A stretch of DNA of 64,000 nt from Geodermatophilus dictyosporus (GCF_900115505.1 NZ_FOWQ01000001.1:496001-560000); one strand, 5' to 3'; numbered from the stretch's first letter, positions 19,700 through 27,856 are shown. The notes: generated by a model from the sequence alone, not told the origin. A program made the numbers and translations.

Positions 19700-20623
19700 T
19701 CAGTGCACGAGGGAGACGGCGGTGTCCACCGCGGCCTCGACGTCGTCGTCGGGCGGGTAGAGCAGGGTGCGGCCGACCACCAGGCCGCGCACCGAGGGCA
19801 GCGCCAGCGCGTCGCGCCACTGCGCGTAGGTCTCCTCCGGGCGCCGCGACGGGTCGCCGCCGAGCAGCAGCGTGGGCAGCGTGGTGGCGTCCATGACCCG
19901 CGCCATCTCGTCGACCACCGGCAGCTTCAGCCAGGTGTAGGCCGACGTGGCGCCCAGGCCCTGGGCGATGTGCACGCTCCTGACGACCGCGTCGGGGGAG
20001 AGGTCGTTGACGACCCGGCCGTCGACCCGGCGGGAGAGGAACGGCTCGAGCATGGCGACGACCCCGGCGCGGGCCAGCTCGGTCACCGCCCGGCCGGCCG
20101 ACTCCATCGACACCACGGTGCCCGGGTCGTCGAGGTCGAAGCGGTTGAGCATCTTGGCCGCGTCGAAGCGGGCCTCGACCACGCCGCGCACGTCGTAGGC
20201 GGTCATCCGGTCGTCCATCTCGAAGGTGGAGCCGGCCAGGCCGCCGCGGTTCATCGAGGCGACGACGACCTTGTCCTCCAGGGCGCCCAGGAGCAGGAGG
20301 TCCTCGGCGATGTCGGCGGTGGCCAGCAGGCCGTCGACGCCGGGCCGGGCCAGCGCGGTGCGCAGCCGGTCGAGCATGTCGGTGCGGCTGTTCATCGCCG
20401 TCGGCCGGCCCTGCGCGGCCAGCGCCCCGCGGGCGGGGTGGTCGGCGGCGACCAGCATCAGCCGGCCGTCCTCGGGCAGGAACGACGGGCGCCGGCGGCG
20501 GGTGGCCAGCGCCTGCCCGATCGCCTCGGGGTGGCGGCTGCGCAGCTCGGTGACCTCGGCGTAGGTGGCGCACAGGGGTGCGCTCGTGCCGACGTCGGGC
20601 AGGTCCAGGGCGGTGTCAGACAC
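19700..20623 (-). CDS. Cgl0159-type (beta/alpha)8 protein, candidate inositol-pathway aldolase
   Basis: 307 residues, DeoC/LacD-like aldolase fold. Features seen include LMLVAADHPARGAL near the N terminus, a probable Schiff-base lysine region TWLKLPVV and VGRTLLYPPDDDV at the C terminus. Homologues sit in the iol cluster of Corynebacterium (Cgl0159). No separate iolJ is present here, so it is the best candidate for cleaving 5-dehydro-2-deoxygluconate 6-phosphate to malonate semialdehyde and dihydroxyacetone phosphate (inference). Its GTG start overlaps the end of iolC by 8 bp. Confidence 0.75.
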   Translation of the reverse strand: MSDTALDLPDVGTSAPLCATYAEVTELRSRHPEAIGQALATRRRRPSFLPEDGRLMLVAADHPARGALAAQGRPTAMNSRTDMLDRLRTALARPGVDGLLATADIAEDLLLLGALEDKVVVASMNRGGLAGSTFEMDDRMTAYDVRGVVEARFDAAKMLNRFDLDDPGTVVSMESAGRAVTELARAGVVAMLEPFLSRRVDGRVVNDLSPDAVVRSVHIAQGLGATSAYTWLKLPVVDEMARVMDATTLPTLLLGGDPSRRPEETYAQWRDALALPSVRGLVVGRTLLYPPDDDVEAAVDTAVSLVH

Positions 20624-21593
20624 GGGTGCTCTCCAGGGTGGGGGAGGGGGCGTGCGCAGCGACGTGCGCGGCGACCTCGTCGGCGGTCGGCATCGCGGTC
20701 GAGCACTCCAGGCGCGAGGCGACGATCGCCCCGGCCGCGTTGGCGTTGCGCAGCACCTGCTCCAGCGGCAGGCCGGCGAGCAGGCCGTGCACCAGCGAGC
20801 CGCCGAAGGCGTCGCCGGCGCCCAGGCCGTTGACGACCTCGACCGGCGTGGGCGGCACGACCACCCGCTCGGTGCGGGTCCTGCCGAGGACGCCGCGGGG
20901 ACCCTGCTTGACCACGGCGAGCTCGAGGCCGGCGTCGAGCAGCGCCTCGGCGGCGCGGTCGGGGTCGGTCTCGCCGGTGGCGACCTCGCACTCCTCGCGG
21001 TTGCCGACGGCCACGGTCACGTGCGGCAGCGCCGCCCGGACCTGCTCTCCGGCCTCCTCCGGGGAGGACCAGAACACCGGCCGGTAGTCGAGGTCGAGCA
21101 CGGTGTGCCGCCGCCGTCCGCGCGCCTCCCAGGCGGCGTGGTGCGCCGAGCGGGAGGGCTCCTCGGACAGGCCGGTCACCGTGGCCCAGAACAGCCGCGC
21201 GTCGCGGACGGTGTCGAGGTCGAGGTCGGCGGGGCGCACCTGCAGGTCGGGCGCGGTGGGCCGGCGGTAGAACCACAGCGGGAAGTCGTCGGGCGGGAAG
21301 ACCTCGCAGAAGGTCACCGGCGTCGGGTGCTCGGGGTCGACGACGACGAACCGGTCGTCGACCGAGAGGTCCCGCAGCGCCCGCCGCACGAACCGGCCGA
21401 AGGGGTCGTCGCCGACCCCGGTGACCAGCGCGACGGTCTCGCCGAGACGGGCGGCGGCCACCGCGACGTTCGCGGCGCTGCCGCCCAGGTACTTGCCGAA
21501 GGTCTCGACGTCCTCGAGACCGACGCCCACCTGCAGCGGGTAGACGTCGACGCCGCTGCGGCCCATGACCACCACGTCGGGTGCGTTCTGCAC
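20616..21593 (-). CDS. iolC: 5-Dehydro-2-deoxygluconokinase
   Basis: 325 residues, PfkB ribokinase family. It has the N-terminal VVVMGRSGVDVYP and YLGGSAANVAVAAARLG, and the C-terminal catalytic signature VVNGLGAGDAFGGSLVHGL. It phosphorylates 5-dehydro-2-deoxygluconate. The GTG at 21593 is preceded by GGAG and matches the family N terminus; an ATG at 21650 would add 19 unrelated residues. It is first gene of the nine-gene iol operon, downstream of a GntR operator. Confidence 0.92.
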   Translation of the reverse strand: MQNAPDVVVMGRSGVDVYPLQVGVGLEDVETFGKYLGGSAANVAVAAARLGETVALVTGVGDDPFGRFVRRALRDLSVDDRFVVVDPEHPTPVTFCEVFPPDDFPLWFYRRPTAPDLQVRPADLDLDTVRDARLFWATVTGLSEEPSRSAHHAAWEARGRRRHTVLDLDYRPVFWSSPEEAGEQVRAALPHVTVAVGNREECEVATGETDPDRAAEALLDAGLELAVVKQGPRGVLGRTRTERVVVPPTPVEVVNGLGAGDAFGGSLVHGLLAGLPLEQVLRNANAAGAIVASRLECSTAMPTADEVAAHVAAHAPSPTLESTRV

Positions 21594-21657
21594 GGTGAGC
21601 TCCGTCCCGGTACGTCGTCCTGCGGTGACAGGGACTGTGCTCCACCGCACAGGGGCT

Positions 21658-21663
21658 CGTCAA
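21658..21663 (-). promoter_or_regulatory. -35-like box of the iol operon
   Basis: TTGACG on the minus strand, 65 nt upstream of the iolC GTG. The operator at 21662-21681 overlaps its first two bases, a position suited to repression. No clear -10 hexamer is visible. Confidence 0.35.
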
Positions 21664-21681
21664 GACTTTGTCAGGACATAA
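21662..21681 (-). promoter_or_regulatory. GntR (IolR-type) operator 1, iolC/gntR divergent region
   Basis: Read on the minus strand this is TTATGTCCTGACAAAGTCTT. It matches operator 2 (22649-22668) at 17 of 20 positions, and its core ATGTC-CT-GACA is a near-palindrome. It lies between the divergent iolC and gntR genes. Confidence 0.7.
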
Positions 21682-21806
21682 GCACAGCAGGACGTGCGGA
21701 CGTCGGCATGCCCCGACGTGGGGAGGTGGCGGTGCGGCGGCGGGTGCGATCATCCGGGGGCGCCCCGCCGGAGCCGTCCCGCCGGCGTGCGCGGGAGGAG
21801 GACCAG

Positions 21807-22544
21807 GTGGCCGTCACGCCGACCTTCGACATCGACCGCTCGAGCCCGACGCCGCTGTACTTCCAGCTGTCGCAGGCCCTCGAGCGGGCCATCACGGAGG
21901 GCAGCCTGCCCGCGGGCTCGAAGCTGGCGAACGAGCTCCTCCTCGCCCAGCACTACGGGCTGTCGCGGCCCACCGTCCGCCGCGCCGTCCAGGAGCTCGT
22001 CGACAAGGGGTTGCTCGTGCGCAAGCGCGGGGTGGGCACCCAGGTCATCGCGCCGCACGTCCACCGGTCGGTCGAGCTGACCAGCCTCTACGACGACCTC
22101 ACGCGCGGCGGCGAGGCGCCCACGACCGAGGTGCTCTCCCTGGAGCGGGTCCCGGCACCGGCCGACGTCGCCCTGGAGCTCGACCTGCCGGCGGGTGAGG
22201 AGGTCGTGGCCCTGCGGCGGCTGCGCCGGACCCGCGGCGAACCGCTGGCGATCCTGACCAACTACCTGCCCGGGCGGTTCGAGCCGACGTCGGCCCAGCT
22301 CGCCGAGCGCGGGCTCTACCAGTACCTGCGCGGGCAGGGCGTCCACCTGCGCGTGGCGCACCAGCGCATCGGTGCGCGACTGGCCCGGGCCGACGAGGCG
22401 CGGCTGCTCGACGAGCCGCCGCGGTCGGCGCTGCTGACCATGCAGCGCACCGCCTTCGACGACAAGGGCGCCGCCGTGGAGCACGGCCGGCACGTCTACC
22501 GCGCCTCCCGCTACGACTTCGAGACGACGCTCGTCGGCCGCTGA
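21807..22544 (+). CDS. GntR-family (HutC/UTRA) regulator of inositol catabolism
   Basis: 245 residues. The N-terminal winged helix (TPLYFQLSQALERAI, then LLLAQHYGLSRPTVRRAVQELVDKG) is followed by a UTRA effector domain (about residues 95-240, ending RHVYRASRYDFETTLVG). The GTG at 21807 follows GGGAGGAGGACC; starts at 21708 and 21726 add Arg-rich residues without support. It is divergent from the iol operon and flanked by two copies of one operator, so it most likely represses the operon and is relieved by an inositol-pathway intermediate (inference). Confidence 0.88.
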   Translation: MAVTPTFDIDRSSPTPLYFQLSQALERAITEGSLPAGSKLANELLLAQHYGLSRPTVRRAVQELVDKGLLVRKRGVGTQVIAPHVHRSVELTSLYDDLTRGGEAPTTEVLSLERVPAPADVALELDLPAGEEVVALRRLRRTRGEPLAILTNYLPGRFEPTSAQLAERGLYQYLRGQGVHLRVAHQRIGARLARADEARLLDEPPRSALLTMQRTAFDDKGAAVEHGRHVYRASRYDFETTLVGR

Positions 22545-22648
22545 GGCGCGCCCTCCCGTTCCCGCCCGTCGCCCCTCGCCGCGCCCGCCCGGCGGCGTGT
22601 CGGGCCGTGCTGCGCCCGGGATCTGACGAATGGGTCTATACAAAGTCC

Positions 22649-22668
22649 TAATGTCCTGACATAGTCCT
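22649..22668 (+). promoter_or_regulatory. GntR operator 2, upstream of the tautomerase gene
   Basis: TAATGTCCTGACATAGTCCT has a core ATGTC-CT-GACAT that is a perfect inverted repeat. It matches operator 1 at 17 of 20 positions. A TATAC sequence (22637-22641) just upstream could be a -10 box. It lies 51 nt before the tautomerase GTG. Confidence 0.7.
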
Positions 22669-22719
22669 TCAGCGTGTGGCCGGCGTCACGCCGGTCGACC
22701 CCACGTCGAGGGAGGCCCC

Positions 22720-23112
22720 GTGCCCCTGGTCCGCATCGACGTCGTCGAGGGACGACGCAGCGCCGAGCAGCTCCGCCTGCTGGCCGACACCGTCCAGGAG
22801 GTCCTGCTCGACGTCTTCGCCGCGCCGCCCCGGGACCGCTACCAGGTGCTCACCGAGCACCGGCCCGGGCAGCTCATCTGCGAGGACACCGGGCTGGGCA
22901 TCGAGCGCACCGACGACCTGGTCGTGCTCCAGGTCTTCCAGCAGGGGCGCTCCGACGAGCAGAAGCGGGCGCTGTACGCCGGGCTGTGCCAGCGCCTCGG
23001 GGAGGCCACCGGGCTGGCCCCGGGTGACCTCGTCGTGTCCGTCGTCGGCAACACCCGCGCCGACTGGTCCTTCGGGCTGGGCCGGGCCCAGTTCCTCGAC
23101 GGCGACCTCTGA
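22720..23112 (+). CDS. Tautomerase-family protein
   Basis: 130 residues. Pro2 follows the start (PLVRIDVVEGR), the catalytic base of 4-oxalocrotonate/MIF-type tautomerases once Met is removed. The length suggests an MSAD/fused-type tautomerase with two beta-alpha-beta units. The GTG follows GGAGG. It carries the GntR operator upstream, so it is probably co-regulated with the iol operon; a keto-enol step on an inosose or 2-oxo acid is possible but not shown. Confidence 0.8.
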   Translation: MPLVRIDVVEGRRSAEQLRLLADTVQEVLLDVFAAPPRDRYQVLTEHRPGQLICEDTGLGIERTDDLVVLQVFQQGRSDEQKRALYAGLCQRLGEATGLAPGDLVVSVVGNTRADWSFGLGRAQFLDGDL

Positions 23113-23195
23113 CCCGGCACCCCTGACCCGACACCCCTGACCCGGCGACCCCTGACCCGGTCCCCTGGCCGGGCGCCCCTGACCCCGGCGCCCCC
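23110..23195. repeat. Degenerate tandem repeat, about 14-15 bp x 6
   Basis: Units of the form TGACCCGGCACCCC are repeated six times with small changes, starting at the stop codon of the tautomerase gene. Many units contain TGA in the same phase. It is downstream of the gene and before the convergent FUSC gene; function unknown. Confidence 0.7.
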
Positions 23196-23297
23196 ACCCG
23201 CCCCCGACCCCCGAGGAGGGACGACGTGTCCGCACGACACCCGGTCCTCGCCGGCGGCCCCACCGCCGCGGGGCACCTGCCGGCGTCCCGGCCGGCC

Positions 23298-24536
23298 TCA
23301 GGACGGGCGGCGGCCCAGGCGCAGCCGGTGCGCGGCGAGCAGCGCGGCGCGGGGGACCGGCAGCGCCGCGGCGTCGTCGGCGGGCCCGGGGCCCAGCTCG
23401 TCGAGCATGCGGTCGACGGTGGTGAGCAGGGCGGAGTTCAGCTCCCACAGCCCCGTCCGGCTGCGCGGGTCGCCGATGAGCAGGTCCGCGACGAGCGCCC
23501 GGCCGCTGCCCAGCGCCGTGAGGGACGACGCCAGGCGCTCCTCCGCGGCGCGCCGGGCGTCCCCGGGCCCCGCCGTCAGCACCCGGCCGAACTCCCGGAC
23601 GACGGTGCCCATGCGCTCGAGCAGGCTGGCCGTGGTGCGCCGGACGGTGTCGGCGTACTCGGCGTCGTCGCGGACGCCGGTGCGCTCCCGGGTGGCGTCG
23701 TCGACGGCGCGGAACAGCGTCCGCAGCGAGACCGAGGTGTACTCCAGCGCGTCGAGCCCGGTCCGCACGCCGGCGGTCGCGGCCCACGGCGACCGCAGGG
23801 CGCGGACGTTGAGCCGGCGGCTCTCCTCGGCGTGGGCGAGCGCCCGGTCCAGGCGGGGCACGTGCCGGTTGAGCCGGCGGGCGTCCTGCAGCCAGCGGGC
23901 GGACTCCTCCGCGGTCACCGGGCCGGCGAGGAGGGTGCCCGCGGCGTCGTCGAGCAGCGCGGCGATCTCGCCGGCGAACCGCTCGACCGAGCGGACCGCG
24001 TACCGGGTCTGCACGGCCGGCGGGAACACCACGTTGACGAGCATGCCGACGGCCGCGCCGAGCAGGGTCTCCAGGACCCGGTCGCCGCCCACGGTCTCCG
24101 CCCCGGAGGCGCCGACGCCGAGCACCAGCATCGCGCTGATCGGCACCTCGACCAGGTGCGGCCCCAGCCGCAGCAGCTGGCCGACGACGATCGCGGCCGC
24201 GACCAGCGCCGCCAGGCTCCACCAGGTGAGCCCGACGACGGCGACGAACCCGACCGCCAGGGCGACGCCGGCGACCACGCTGAGCACCCGTTGCACCCCG
24301 TTGACCAGCGTGCTGGTGAGCGTCGCCTGCACGACCAGCAGCGCGGTGAGCGCGGCGATCAGCGGCGGCGGGTCGTGCAGCCCGGCGAGCTGGGCGACGA
24401 CGAAGGCGGCGACGGTCGCCCCGGTCAGCCGCAGCGCGCGGAACGCCGCGGTCCGGCCGCGACGGCGCACCAGCTGCACGGCGCCCGCGACGAGTCCGCG
24501 GACGGGCCCCCGCCCGCTCCGGCGCCAGGGAGCCAC
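23298..24536 (-). CDS. FUSC/aromatic-acid-exporter-like membrane protein
   Basis: 412 residues. The N-terminal half has about six hydrophobic segments (for example LTGATVAAFVVAQLAG, LIAALTALLVVQATL, VLSVVAGVALAVGFVAVV), and the C-terminal half is a long charged alpha-helical cytoplasmic region with a late ESRRL-type helix. This is the layout of FUSC/ArAE family efflux proteins. The GTG at 24536 follows GGAGGATGAGG. It lies back to back with the inositol transporter; its substrate is unknown. Confidence 0.75.
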   Translation of the reverse strand: MAPWRRSGRGPVRGLVAGAVQLVRRRGRTAAFRALRLTGATVAAFVVAQLAGLHDPPPLIAALTALLVVQATLTSTLVNGVQRVLSVVAGVALAVGFVAVVGLTWWSLAALVAAAIVVGQLLRLGPHLVEVPISAMLVLGVGASGAETVGGDRVLETLLGAAVGMLVNVVFPPAVQTRYAVRSVERFAGEIAALLDDAAGTLLAGPVTAEESARWLQDARRLNRHVPRLDRALAHAEESRRLNVRALRSPWAATAGVRTGLDALEYTSVSLRTLFRAVDDATRERTGVRDDAEYADTVRRTTASLLERMGTVVREFGRVLTAGPGDARRAAEERLASSLTALGSGRALVADLLIGDPRSRTGLWELNSALLTTVDRMLDELGPGPADDAAALPVPRAALLAAHRLRLGRRPS

Positions 24537-24795
24537 GACCTCATCCTCCGCGACCCCGCCCGGCACCGGCACCCGGCGCGCCGACCGGTGCGCCCCCGCG
24601 CCGTCCCCTGCGCACCACCCGCCCGTCGCGTCCCGGCCCGCCGGCCGCGAGCGGTGTTCCGCCGGCGCGCCCCGTGCGGCCGGCCCCGCGGCCGCGACCC
24701 CTCCGCCGCGCCGGCCCACCCCGCCCACCCCACCGCCCGACCCGCCCGTTCCTCCCACCCGGGGCCATGACGCCCTCCACCCGAAAGAGCGGCCC

Positions 24796-26250
24796 ATGTC
24801 GATCCACTCGTCCGCCGGGACGTCCTCCGGCGCGCAGCGCTCGCCGGCGAACAACCGGTTCCTGATCAAGCTGACGGTGATCTCCACGCTCGGAGGTCTG
24901 CTGTTCGGCTACGACACCGGGGTCATCTCCGGTGCGCTCCTGTACATGCAGGACGACCTGCAGCTCACCACCGTCACCGAGGCCGTCGTGGTCAGCTCGC
25001 TGCTGTTCCCCGGCGCGGCGTTCGGCGCACTGCTCGGCGGCAAGCTCGCCGACGTCCTCGGCCGCAAGGGCAGCCTGCTCGTCTGCGCCGGGCTGTTCCT
25101 CTTCGGTGCGCTCATCTGCGCGCTCGCGCCCAACGTGCCGGTCATGACCGCCGGCCGGATCCTGCTGGGCTTCGGCGTCGGCGCCGCCGCGGTGACCTGC
25201 CCGCTCTACCTCGCCGAGATGGCCCCGGCCGACCGGCGGGGCCGGATGGTCACCATCAACGAGCTGATGATCGTGACCGGCCAGTTCCTGGCGTTCGCCA
25301 TGAACGCCCTGCTCGACGCCCTCATCAAGGACCCGCACGTCTGGCGCTGGATGCTCGGCGTGGCCACGGTGCCCGCGATCGCGCTGTTCGTCGGCATGTT
25401 CTTCCTGCCGGACTCGCCGCGCTGGTACGCCGTCCGCGGCCGGCTGCAGGACACCCGGCGGGTCCTCTCCCTCGGGCGGGGCCCGGCCGAGGCGGCCGAG
25501 GAGTACAACGTCATCGCCGAGCACGCCAAGCGCGACGTCAGCGAGGACAAGGGCGCGGCCATGCGCGACCTGCGGGCCTTCCCGTGGATGCGCCGGATCC
25601 TGTGGATCGGCTGCGGCCTGGCCACGGTGCAGCAGGCCACCGGCATCAACACGGTGAACTACTACGCCCCGACCATCCTCCGGTCGACCGGGCTGGGCGC
25701 CAGCGCCTCGCTGATCCTGACCATCACCGTCGGCGTGGTGGCCATCATCGGCACGGTCTTCGGGATCTGGCTGATCGGGCGGGTCAACCGCCGGCCGCTG
25801 CTGCTCACCGGGTTCACCGGGGTCGCCGCCGGGCACGCGGTCCTGGCGCTGTCCTTCCTGCTGCCCGAGACCGCCTTCCGCAGCTACCTCATCCTCGCCG
25901 CGATGCTCTTCGTCGTCTTCTTCGTGCAGACGTTCATCGGCACGCTGGTGTGGCTGCTGCTGTCGGAGATCTTCCCGATGACGATCCGCGGGTTCGCCAT
26001 GGGCATCGCCGTCTTCGTGCTGTGGACGGTGAACGCGGCCATCTCCTTCGCGTTCCCGCCGCTCGTGGCGACCCTCGGCGCGACCCTGACCTTCGGGCTG
26101 TTCGCGCTGGTCAACGTCGGCTCGCTCACGTTCGTCACGAAGTTCGCGCCGGAGACCCGGGGGCGTTCGCTCGAGGAGCTCGAGGACGACTTCCGGACCC
26201 ACCACCCGGCCGAGGTCCGCGAGGCCCCGGTCGGCGTCCACGGCGGCTGA
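24796..26250 (+). CDS. iolT: MFS sugar/inositol transporter
   Basis: 484 residues with 12 membrane segments. It has sugar-porter signatures: FGYDTGVISGALLYM in the first segment, DVLGRKGSL in the loop between segments 2 and 3, FLPDSPRWY after segment 6, ATGINTVNYYAP, and the C-terminal FAPETRGRSLEELE. It is closest in pattern to proton-myo-inositol symporters. The ATG at 24796 starts the conserved region with only a weak AAAGAG ribosome site. Proximity to the iol operon supports inositol as substrate, though no GntR operator is seen directly upstream. Confidence 0.85.
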   Translation: MSIHSSAGTSSGAQRSPANNRFLIKLTVISTLGGLLFGYDTGVISGALLYMQDDLQLTTVTEAVVVSSLLFPGAAFGALLGGKLADVLGRKGSLLVCAGLFLFGALICALAPNVPVMTAGRILLGFGVGAAAVTCPLYLAEMAPADRRGRMVTINELMIVTGQFLAFAMNALLDALIKDPHVWRWMLGVATVPAIALFVGMFFLPDSPRWYAVRGRLQDTRRVLSLGRGPAEAAEEYNVIAEHAKRDVSEDKGAAMRDLRAFPWMRRILWIGCGLATVQQATGINTVNYYAPTILRSTGLGASASLILTITVGVVAIIGTVFGIWLIGRVNRRPLLLTGFTGVAAGHAVLALSFLLPETAFRSYLILAAMLFVVFFVQTFIGTLVWLLLSEIFPMTIRGFAMGIAVFVLWTVNAAISFAFPPLVATLGATLTFGLFALVNVGSLTFVTKFAPETRGRSLEELEDDFRTHHPAEVREAPVGVHGG

Positions 26251-26263
26251 CCCGCCCGTCCGA

Positions 26264-26299
26264 CGGTGCCCGCCACCCCGCCCGGGGCGGCGGGCACCG
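26264..26299. terminator. Bidirectional hairpin after iolT
   Basis: CGGTGCCCGCC and GGCGGGCACCG pair perfectly over 11 bp, with a further CCCC/GGGG pairing inside. It lies between the convergent iolT and a hypothetical gene. Confidence 0.7.
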
Positions 26300-26311
26300 C
26301 CGCGTCCTGCG

Positions 26312-26743
26312 TCAGAGCAGCCGCGGCAGCGGGCGGACGACCAGCCGCTCCTCGACCGGCCGGCCGTCGACGACCAACCGCGCCCGCCACACCCCGGAGG
26401 TGCGCAGGGGGGTGATCGGGTCGCCCTGCACCAGGCGGGCAAAGGTGTCGCGGGCCTCCTCGGCCGTCGGGTAGGACTCCCACCGCGGCACCCGCTGCAG
26501 GGGCGCCAGCGACTCGATGCGGTGCGGATCCCGCCCGTCGTCCGGCGGCGGGCCGGGCTCCTCCGGGACGACGGCGGACAGCCGCGGCCGGCCCAGCACG
26601 TACCTGCCGTTGCGCCGGACGCCGAGCCAGTCGTAGTTGCCGGTGGCCAGCTTGGCCCACAGCACCTCGGGCTTGCGGCACTGCTCGAGGACGGGGTAGA
26701 GCTGCTGGCCGAGGACGACCTGGGCGTGCGAGCGGTCGGGCAC
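26312..26743 (-). CDS. Hypothetical protein, 143 aa
   Basis: Soluble protein of no family I recognise. It starts with SHAQVVLGQQLYPVLEQC, contains NYDWLGVRRNGRYVLGRPRL and PRWESYPTAEEARDTFARLV, and ends VDGRPVEERLVVRPLPRLL. The codon pattern is typical of neighbours. The GTG start at 26743 is supported by a TAGCAT box 6 nt before it, a leaderless arrangement seen repeatedly in this window. It is divergent from dodecin with 49 bp between. Confidence 0.6.
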   Translation of the reverse strand: MPDRSHAQVVLGQQLYPVLEQCRKPEVLWAKLATGNYDWLGVRRNGRYVLGRPRLSAVVPEEPGPPPDDGRDPHRIESLAPLQRVPRWESYPTAEEARDTFARLVQGDPITPLRTSGVWRARLVVDGRPVEERLVVRPLPRLL

Positions 26744-26749
26744 CGCCCG

Positions 26750-26755
26750 ATGCTA
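26750..26755 (-). promoter_or_regulatory. -10 box for a leaderless transcript
   Basis: TAGCAT on the minus strand, followed after 6 nt by the GTG of the hypothetical gene at 26743; no ribosome site is present. Confidence 0.5.
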
Positions 26756-26792
26756 GGGGCACCGGCGCTCCCCGGCCCGAGAGGAGACCCCC

Positions 26793-27002
26793 GTGAGCAA
26801 CCACGTGTACCGGCTCAGCGAGGTCGTGGGCAGCAGCCCGACCAGCGTGGACGACGCCATCCGCACCGCCGTGCGCAAGGCGGCCGAGACGGTCCGCAAC
26901 CTCGAGTGGTTCGAGGTCCAGGAGGTCCGCGGCCAGGTGGCCGACGGCGACGTCGCGTACTTCCAGGTGACGCTGAAGATCGGCTTCCGCGTCGAGGACT
27001 GA
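26793..27002 (+). CDS. Dodecin, flavin-binding storage protein
   Basis: 69 residues, full length for dodecin. NHVYRLSEVVGSSPTSVDDA, then VRNLEWFEVQEVRGQV with the flavin-stacking Trp, and YFQVTLKIGFRVED at the C terminus match bacterial dodecins. It forms a dodecamer that binds riboflavin, FMN or FAD and buffers free flavin. The GTG follows GAGAGGAGA. Confidence 0.93.
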   Translation: MSNHVYRLSEVVGSSPTSVDDAIRTAVRKAAETVRNLEWFEVQEVRGQVADGDVAYFQVTLKIGFRVED

Positions 27003-27065
27003 CCCCGCCCCGCGGTCCGGGGAGCTCGACGCGGCGCGCCGGGCGCCGAGCAGGACCGGCGGTCC

Positions 27066-27785
27066 TCAGCGCCCGGAGGTCGGCTCGTCGGGTCGCTCCG
27101 CCGTCGGCAGCGCGGGGCCGGCGTCCCGGACGTAGGGCCGCGGGTCCTCGCCGGGTCCCTCCCCGAGCCAGCGGCGGAAGCCCTCCGGGTCCCGGCGTCG
27201 GATCTCCTCGAGCAGCAGCTCCCGCACCCGGACCGCCGCGTGTCCGTCGACGTGGAGGCCCGCGCTGCTGCACCGCCACTCGTCCAGCAGTTCGTCGAGT
27301 GGCAGTCGCCGGAGCAGGGGCTGCAGCGAGGACGGGTCGGGACACGGCGACGCCCGTGCGGGCACGCCCGTCGGGAGGGTCTCGCGGGAGACCTGCGCGA
27401 TCCAGTGGAGTCCGCAGAGCGTCGTCAGCAGGATGACGACCACGGACAGGGAGCTCCCGCCCGGGCCCAGGGCCTCGGTCCCGCTGATGAAGGGGAAGAA
27501 CAGGCCGGTGGCGGTGGCCGCGGTCAGGCGGCTCTGCAGCGGCGCCCGGCCCCCGGGCTCGAGGGCCCAGTGGACGAGCTGGGCGAGCCCGGCACCGGCT
27601 GCCCCGCCGAGGAGCACCGTGACGAGCAGCAGCGGTGTCCCGGCGGCGAGCACACCGAGCAGCGCCACCAGCACGAAGACCGTGCCCAGGACCCGGATGG
27701 CCACGCGGTTCAGGGCCAGCAGGACCCGCGACGACCCGCGCTCCGCACCGGTCGTCGACCCGGGGCGTCCCGGCGGACCGCTCAC
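27066..27785 (-). CDS. Membrane protein of unrecognised family, copy A
   Basis: 239 residues. The N-terminal half has four hydrophobic segments (LGTVFVLVALLGVLA, LLLVTVLLGGAAGAGLAQL, TAATATGLFFPFISG, SLSVVVILLTTLCGLHWI). The C-terminal soluble part has LRRLPLDELLDEW and ELLLEEIRRRDPEGFRRWL. A paralogue of almost equal length is at 39022-39738, sharing both soluble motifs and the membrane layout. The GTG at 27785 has no ribosome site of its own but overlaps the stop of a 24-codon leader ORF as GTGA. No function is known to me; both copies sit next to stress or signalling genes. Confidence 0.7.
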   Translation of the reverse strand: MSGPPGRPGSTTGAERGSSRVLLALNRVAIRVLGTVFVLVALLGVLAAGTPLLLVTVLLGGAAGAGLAQLVHWALEPGGRAPLQSRLTAATATGLFFPFISGTEALGPGGSSLSVVVILLTTLCGLHWIAQVSRETLPTGVPARASPCPDPSSLQPLLRRLPLDELLDEWRCSSAGLHVDGHAAVRVRELLLEEIRRRDPEGFRRWLGEGPGEDPRPYVRDAGPALPTAERPDEPTSGR

Positions 27786-27856
27786 GTCGGCGGCCGGTCG
27801 AGGGGAGGGGTGCGGCGGGGACGGCGCTGCGGCGAGCGCCGGGGACGCGAGGGCAT
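27782..27856 (-). CDS. 24-codon leader ORF coupled to membrane protein copy A
   Basis: ATG at 27856 follows a strong AGGAGG at 4 nt. It encodes a 24-residue Arg/Pro-rich peptide (beginning MPSRPRRSPQRRPRR, ending PPT) and stops with TGA inside GTGA, which is also the start of copy A. This pattern suggests translational coupling or leader control by the peptide. That it is translated is inferred. Confidence 0.45.
   Translation of the reverse strand: MPSRPRRSPQRRPRRTPPLDRPPT

Noticed and set aside
22545..22648. Possible terminator after gntR
   Set aside because: No inverted repeat of useful length was found.
23226..23297. GTG at 23226 after a good GAGGAGG site, opening a long plus-strand frame
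   Set aside because: The frame runs antisense through the well-supported FUSC gene and resembles nothing; the ribosome-like site is probably chance or a leftover gene start.
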